From Dioscorea cayenensis subsp. rotundata (taxonomy: Eukaryota > Streptophyta > Magnoliopsida > Dioscoreales > Dioscoreaceae), in contig NC_052497.1 of the NCBI RefSeq assembly GCF_009730915.1, forward strand, positions 1 to 64,000: a DNA stretch of 64,000 nt. The letters are read 5' to 3'. A program made the position numbers and the translations under genes. A model generated the notes under the pieces. It was not told the DNA's origin. It was given only the letters and a program-made list of their open reading frames with translations, and did no database searches. Below are positions 60,191 through 64,000 of the stretch, in pieces (within the stretch, counting starts at the first letter, position 1; each line of letters begins with the position of its first letter).

Positions 60191-60191
<1 letters not shown>

Positions 60192-60243
<52 letters not shown>
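60192..60243. repeat. (TA)n microsatellite
   Basis: About 25 AT units, 185 bp before the gap. Confidence 0.9.
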
Positions 60244-60246
<3 letters not shown>

Positions 60247-60427
60247 TAGGAATCTTGATTTATTTATTTATTTTCTTAATCATATAAAAAAAAGTTCAAG
60301 GAAAATTTTACAAGGTCATAATTTCCCCTGTTTTTTTTTAAAAAAAAAAAGAAAATAACAATTTACTGTTTATTATTACTTACTTAAAAGTTATTGTTGA
60401 AAAATAAACCAACCACTCACGGTCAAC

Positions 60428-61427
60428 NNNNNNNNNNNNNNNNNNNNNNNNNNNNNNNNNNNNNNNNNNNNNNNNNNNNNNNNNNNNNNNNNNNNNNNNN
60501 NNNNNNNNNNNNNNNNNNNNNNNNNNNNNNNNNNNNNNNNNNNNNNNNNNNNNNNNNNNNNNNNNNNNNNNNNNNNNNNNNNNNNNNNNNNNNNNNNNNN
60601 NNNNNNNNNNNNNNNNNNNNNNNNNNNNNNNNNNNNNNNNNNNNNNNNNNNNNNNNNNNNNNNNNNNNNNNNNNNNNNNNNNNNNNNNNNNNNNNNNNNN
60701 NNNNNNNNNNNNNNNNNNNNNNNNNNNNNNNNNNNNNNNNNNNNNNNNNNNNNNNNNNNNNNNNNNNNNNNNNNNNNNNNNNNNNNNNNNNNNNNNNNNN
60801 NNNNNNNNNNNNNNNNNNNNNNNNNNNNNNNNNNNNNNNNNNNNNNNNNNNNNNNNNNNNNNNNNNNNNNNNNNNNNNNNNNNNNNNNNNNNNNNNNNNN
60901 NNNNNNNNNNNNNNNNNNNNNNNNNNNNNNNNNNNNNNNNNNNNNNNNNNNNNNNNNNNNNNNNNNNNNNNNNNNNNNNNNNNNNNNNNNNNNNNNNNNN
61001 NNNNNNNNNNNNNNNNNNNNNNNNNNNNNNNNNNNNNNNNNNNNNNNNNNNNNNNNNNNNNNNNNNNNNNNNNNNNNNNNNNNNNNNNNNNNNNNNNNNN
61101 NNNNNNNNNNNNNNNNNNNNNNNNNNNNNNNNNNNNNNNNNNNNNNNNNNNNNNNNNNNNNNNNNNNNNNNNNNNNNNNNNNNNNNNNNNNNNNNNNNNN
61201 NNNNNNNNNNNNNNNNNNNNNNNNNNNNNNNNNNNNNNNNNNNNNNNNNNNNNNNNNNNNNNNNNNNNNNNNNNNNNNNNNNNNNNNNNNNNNNNNNNNN
61301 NNNNNNNNNNNNNNNNNNNNNNNNNNNNNNNNNNNNNNNNNNNNNNNNNNNNNNNNNNNNNNNNNNNNNNNNNNNNNNNNNNNNNNNNNNNNNNNNNNNN
61401 NNNNNNNNNNNNNNNNNNNNNNNNNNN
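60428..61427. other. assembly gap, 1000 N
   Basis: Exactly 1000 N bases, most likely a fixed-size placeholder between contigs. Nothing can be said about its true length. Long open frames drawn through it are meaningless. Confidence 0.98.
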
Positions 61428-61890
61428 ATCATTAAACTCATTTTATATCTATTCAAGGGCACGTCAGGTCTATTGATTAATTTACACAAAACTTGCATGT
61501 ACTCTACCAAATTTGGGCAGAGATCAAAAGCTCCCTTGGTAGGTCTCTTAGCTACTCCATAAGTACACTACCTTTAACCTACCTCCGTGTTCCTATGACC
61601 AAATAGGAGCACCCAATGCCAGGACAAGGACAAACTCATTAAGAATATTAGATCAAAACTATCCTCATGGAATCCAAGCTCCTATTGCTTGGAGTAGATT
61701 CACATTCACTATCTCGGTAATTTTTTGTATTCTGATTTGGTGGATATCTATCTTCAAACTCCCAATTTGAGTAAGAAATCGAGTGAATCCAAAGAGATTT
61801 CCTTTGGCTCAAACCAAGTATCAATAAACCTAATTGTTTGCTTGTTGATTTGAAGCAACTTTGGAAACCCCAGGAGCATAGCGGTTGGGC
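61428..61890. other. unassigned sequence after the gap
   Basis: Slightly more mixed composition than the other spacers. Minus-strand open stretches (61648-61953) show no family I know. It is possibly repeat-derived. Confidence 0.3.
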
Positions 61891-62450
61891 ATATTTTTTT
61901 TTAGGGAAAGAACTAAGGGAACTAATATATTGAAAATAAAAAAGGTTACACAATGTTAAGGGTTATAGTTAGAATTAAACCAAAAGGAGAAAATAAAAGA
62001 AAACAGAGAAAAGAAGAGCAGAGAAAGAAAAAAGAAGCAAACAACATGAATCAAAAAGTGAAGCCTGCATCAGTGAAAAGCTTCATGATCCAACGCAGAA
62101 GATCACGACCAGTCAGATAAAGGTTAAGGCTGTGAAGATTGGCTCCAGAACCAGCAAGGGCGATAGTAAGGGCATTCCAGCATCTTGGGATTTCAACAAG
62201 AGAAGGTTTGCCCTCAAGCAGAAGGAGATAGTTGATATCAGAAATGGCTTGAGAGAATCTCCAAGTGACCGGGTTGCTATGGCTTCTCAATATTTGAGAA
62301 ATGTCCCGATGACAGTGTAAGATGTGGCGAATGTTCAAATGTCTATCGATGGATGTTCAAAGGGCAGTATCTAAAGCATTGATCTCAGATTCAATAGACG
62401 ATTCAGCATTGAAAGCACTGCTCCCTGCACAAAAGACAAAATGAGTAGAG
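61891..62450 (-). mobile_element. L1-type LINE 3' end (RNase H region, 3' UTR, poly-A)
   Basis: On the minus strand, an RNase H-like segment with frame breaks (FVFCAGSSAFNAESSIESEI, then NPVTWRFSQAISDINYLLLL and EIPRCWNALTIALAGSGANL) is followed by a stop at 62051, about 150 bp of T-rich 3' UTR and a short A tail (TTCCCTAAAAAAAAA; T-run at about 61893-61901 on +). This is the usual end of plant L1 ORF2. No target duplication could be traced. Confidence 0.68.
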
Positions 62451-64000
62451 TGGCCGAGCCCGTGGTCGAGGGGGTGGCACTTGCACCACTCCCGAGACCC
62501 GCGGCATGGCAACCGATGTGAGTACCGAGAAGCGCCGACCTCGGTACCCGGCCTCCAGCGGGATTCGTGGGGGTAGGTCTGGCCCTACTTCGAACCGTTC
62601 CCCTAGTCTGGATGCCATTCACAGTATCCCCACATCCTCTGATCTGATGGATACGGAGATCATCCCTATGAATCCTATCTCAACCGCTAATAACGCTTCG
62701 AATTCTCCGCCTACCGTTGATGGAAGCAAGCTTGATTCTCATCGGGATTAAGTAAAGGCTTTATGTGGCGGCCCTAGTTCCAATGGCACTATGCCGACCG
62801 CACCCCCCAATCAATTCAGGCGGTGCATTGTTCCCCCCACCATTGGAAATGACATTTCTTTTCAAAATCTTCACTCTAGCTCTCCTCCTCCCATACTTCA
62901 CTCTTCACCTCAAACCCCCCCCCCCCATCTTCTCCTCCTCAGCCTGAGAGAGATTCTCATCTCCTTGTCGTCGACCGTGTCTCTGCTGCGCTCCATGAAG
63001 GTGTTATGGAGGAAGATAGCAACGGGGACACCACTGATGATGATGATGAGGATGAAATGTCCGATGACGAAGAATCTGACGATGATATGACCCTTGTTCA
63101 ATTTCAAGAAGAAGCCAGACGTGAGGCACTCATTCGGAAGAGCACCCCTTCTTCCGGCTCTTCCCCGAAAAAGGGCAGGATGGAACCAGAAAACTCTGGT
63201 TCTTAAATCAGACAGTGGCTTATTTGCTTTCGTTTCTCTATTCCTATTTGGAAGTTATTCTCTCTCTTTTGGATATTATGTTTATGATGATTGCTAAATT
63301 TTTATGCTAGAATTGCAGAGGACTCTCGGCGCGAGATACCTCTGACTATATTTTCAAACTCATCAGGATCCACAAACCTTCCCTCGTTTGTCTTGTTGAG
63401 ACTAGAGCCAACTCTGGCCGTATTGATCGATTTCGCTTCAAAATCCCCAAGTCCTGGCATTGGGCCGCTATTGAAGCTGATGGTTATTCCGGTGGCATTT
63501 TCATTCTTTGGAATAAAAGTTTGGGTCATGTTACCCCCATTGTTGCTTCTCGTCGTGCTTTACATATTGTTATCTCTTCTTCGGTTTTCAAAAATTGCGT
63601 TATTTCCATCGTTTATAATTCTACCTTCTCTCGCAAACAATGTCTTCTTTGGAACGAGCTTTCCAAAATTTCTAATTTGCACCTTCCTTGGCTCATTATT
63701 GGAGATTTTAATGCAGTTCTTTCCAGAAACGAATTCAAAGGCGGCAATTTTTCTTAATATAATCGGAAAGCTCGTTTTTTAGAGAATTCGTTGATTTTAA
63801 CAATCTCATTGATTTAAATCGATCCCGGTCCCCGTTTACTTTGGTGCAACAACCGAATGGCCTAGCCCGTCATTGTGCGGATCGGATCGGTGTCTTGTTA
63901 ACTTGGATTGGACCAACGCTTTTCGTGTTTTTATAATCTTAAACACCTCTCTCGCGTTTTCTCCGATCATTCTCCCCTTCTTCTGGACATTAACGTGCAT
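62451..64000 (+). mobile_element. L1-type LINE, ORF1 tail and ORF2 endonuclease, degenerate, runs off the window
   Basis: From about 62452 a Gly/Arg-rich stretch (GRARGRGGGTCTTPETRG) and a Ser/Pro-rich linker, then an acidic tail DDMTLVQFQEEARREALI to stop at 63204, fit the end of plant L1 ORF1. ORF2 begins near 63307 (NCRGLSARDTSDYIFKLIRI), with LVCLVETRA, DGYSGGIFILWN and PWLIIGDFNAVLSRNEFKGG, the AP-type endonuclease of L1 LINEs. The frame then breaks at 63756 and several more times, and the codon before NCRGL is TAG where TGG is usual. Text to 64000 still matches (LVNLDWTNAFRVF, FSDHSPLLLDIN in shifting frames). It is a dead copy. Confidence 0.78.

Larger units (their letters stand above)
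58011..60427. other. spacer up to the assembly gap
   Basis: The first part is probably the 3' untranslated region of the VID27-like gene. No other convincing gene is seen. It contains an A-run near 59700 and (TA)n at 60192-60243. Confidence 0.45.

Noticed and set aside
60380-61510. ORFs of 360-376 aa
   Set aside because: They run through the 1000 N gap and are artefacts.
62371-62622. minus-strand ORFs with an Arg/Pro-rich composition as a host gene
   Set aside because: They overlap the LINE junction and are antisense to the Gly/Arg-rich ORF1 segment.

Overview
This is a flowering-plant nuclear scaffold: AT-rich, with long intergenic spacers, many (TA)n, (CT)n and (ATT)n microsatellites, spliced genes, plant-only families (ATL RING-H2, UGT90A-like, VAN3-binding-like, TAS3) and plant retroelements. 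I cannot fix the species. A non-grass monocot is possible, but I would not insist on it. A run of exactly 1000 N (60428-61427) marks a scaffold gap.

Layout, left to right. 1-770 looks like the leader of a minus-strand gene whose body lies off the window. 2630-4160 is a GC-richer patch of unknown origin. 4463-6005 (+) encodes a VAN3-binding-protein-like PH protein in seven exons. 7865-8399 is the most notable locus: a TAS3 trans-acting siRNA gene with two miR390 sites and one tasiARF exactly in the 21-nt register. A young, whole-looking Ty3/Gypsy chromovirus (8400-14072, identical LTRs, 5-bp target duplication) sits 186 bp after its 3' miR390 site. 16873-18255 (+) is an ATL-type RING-H2 E3 ligase. 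20434-24361 (-) is TAD3/ADAT3, with a promoter-like segment repeated at 26.7 and 27.2 kb. 25.8-32 kb is repeat-rich spacer with a Tourist-like MITE and a tandem duplication. 32104-36900 (+) holds two tandem UGT90A-like glycosyltransferases, the first frame-broken. 38309-39770 (-) may be an unrecognised short gene. 42615-47188 (-) is the splicing factor YJU2. 48725-51024 (+) is a tandem pair of six-pass membrane proteins. 51128-53286 (-) is a plastid-targeted protein of unknown function, divergent from the VID27/CYPRO4-like gene (53708-58010, +). After the gap come inverted LINE pieces running to the window end.

The genes form no shared pathway. Two themes stand out. One is small-RNA biology: a complete TAS3 locus whose upstream ORF stops inside the miR390 site and whose 3' flank has just been split by a retrotransposon. 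The other is that three otherwise well-preserved host genes (TAD3, the first UGT, VID27) each carry one isolated 1-2 base frame slip, which points either to residual assembly errors or to recent lesions. A tRNA-derived SINE family is present in two copies (6420-6622 and 18741-18912), one with a 12-bp target duplication.

All exon boundaries were inferred by eye from GT/AG signals, reading frame and remembered family sequences. No alignment or search was run.
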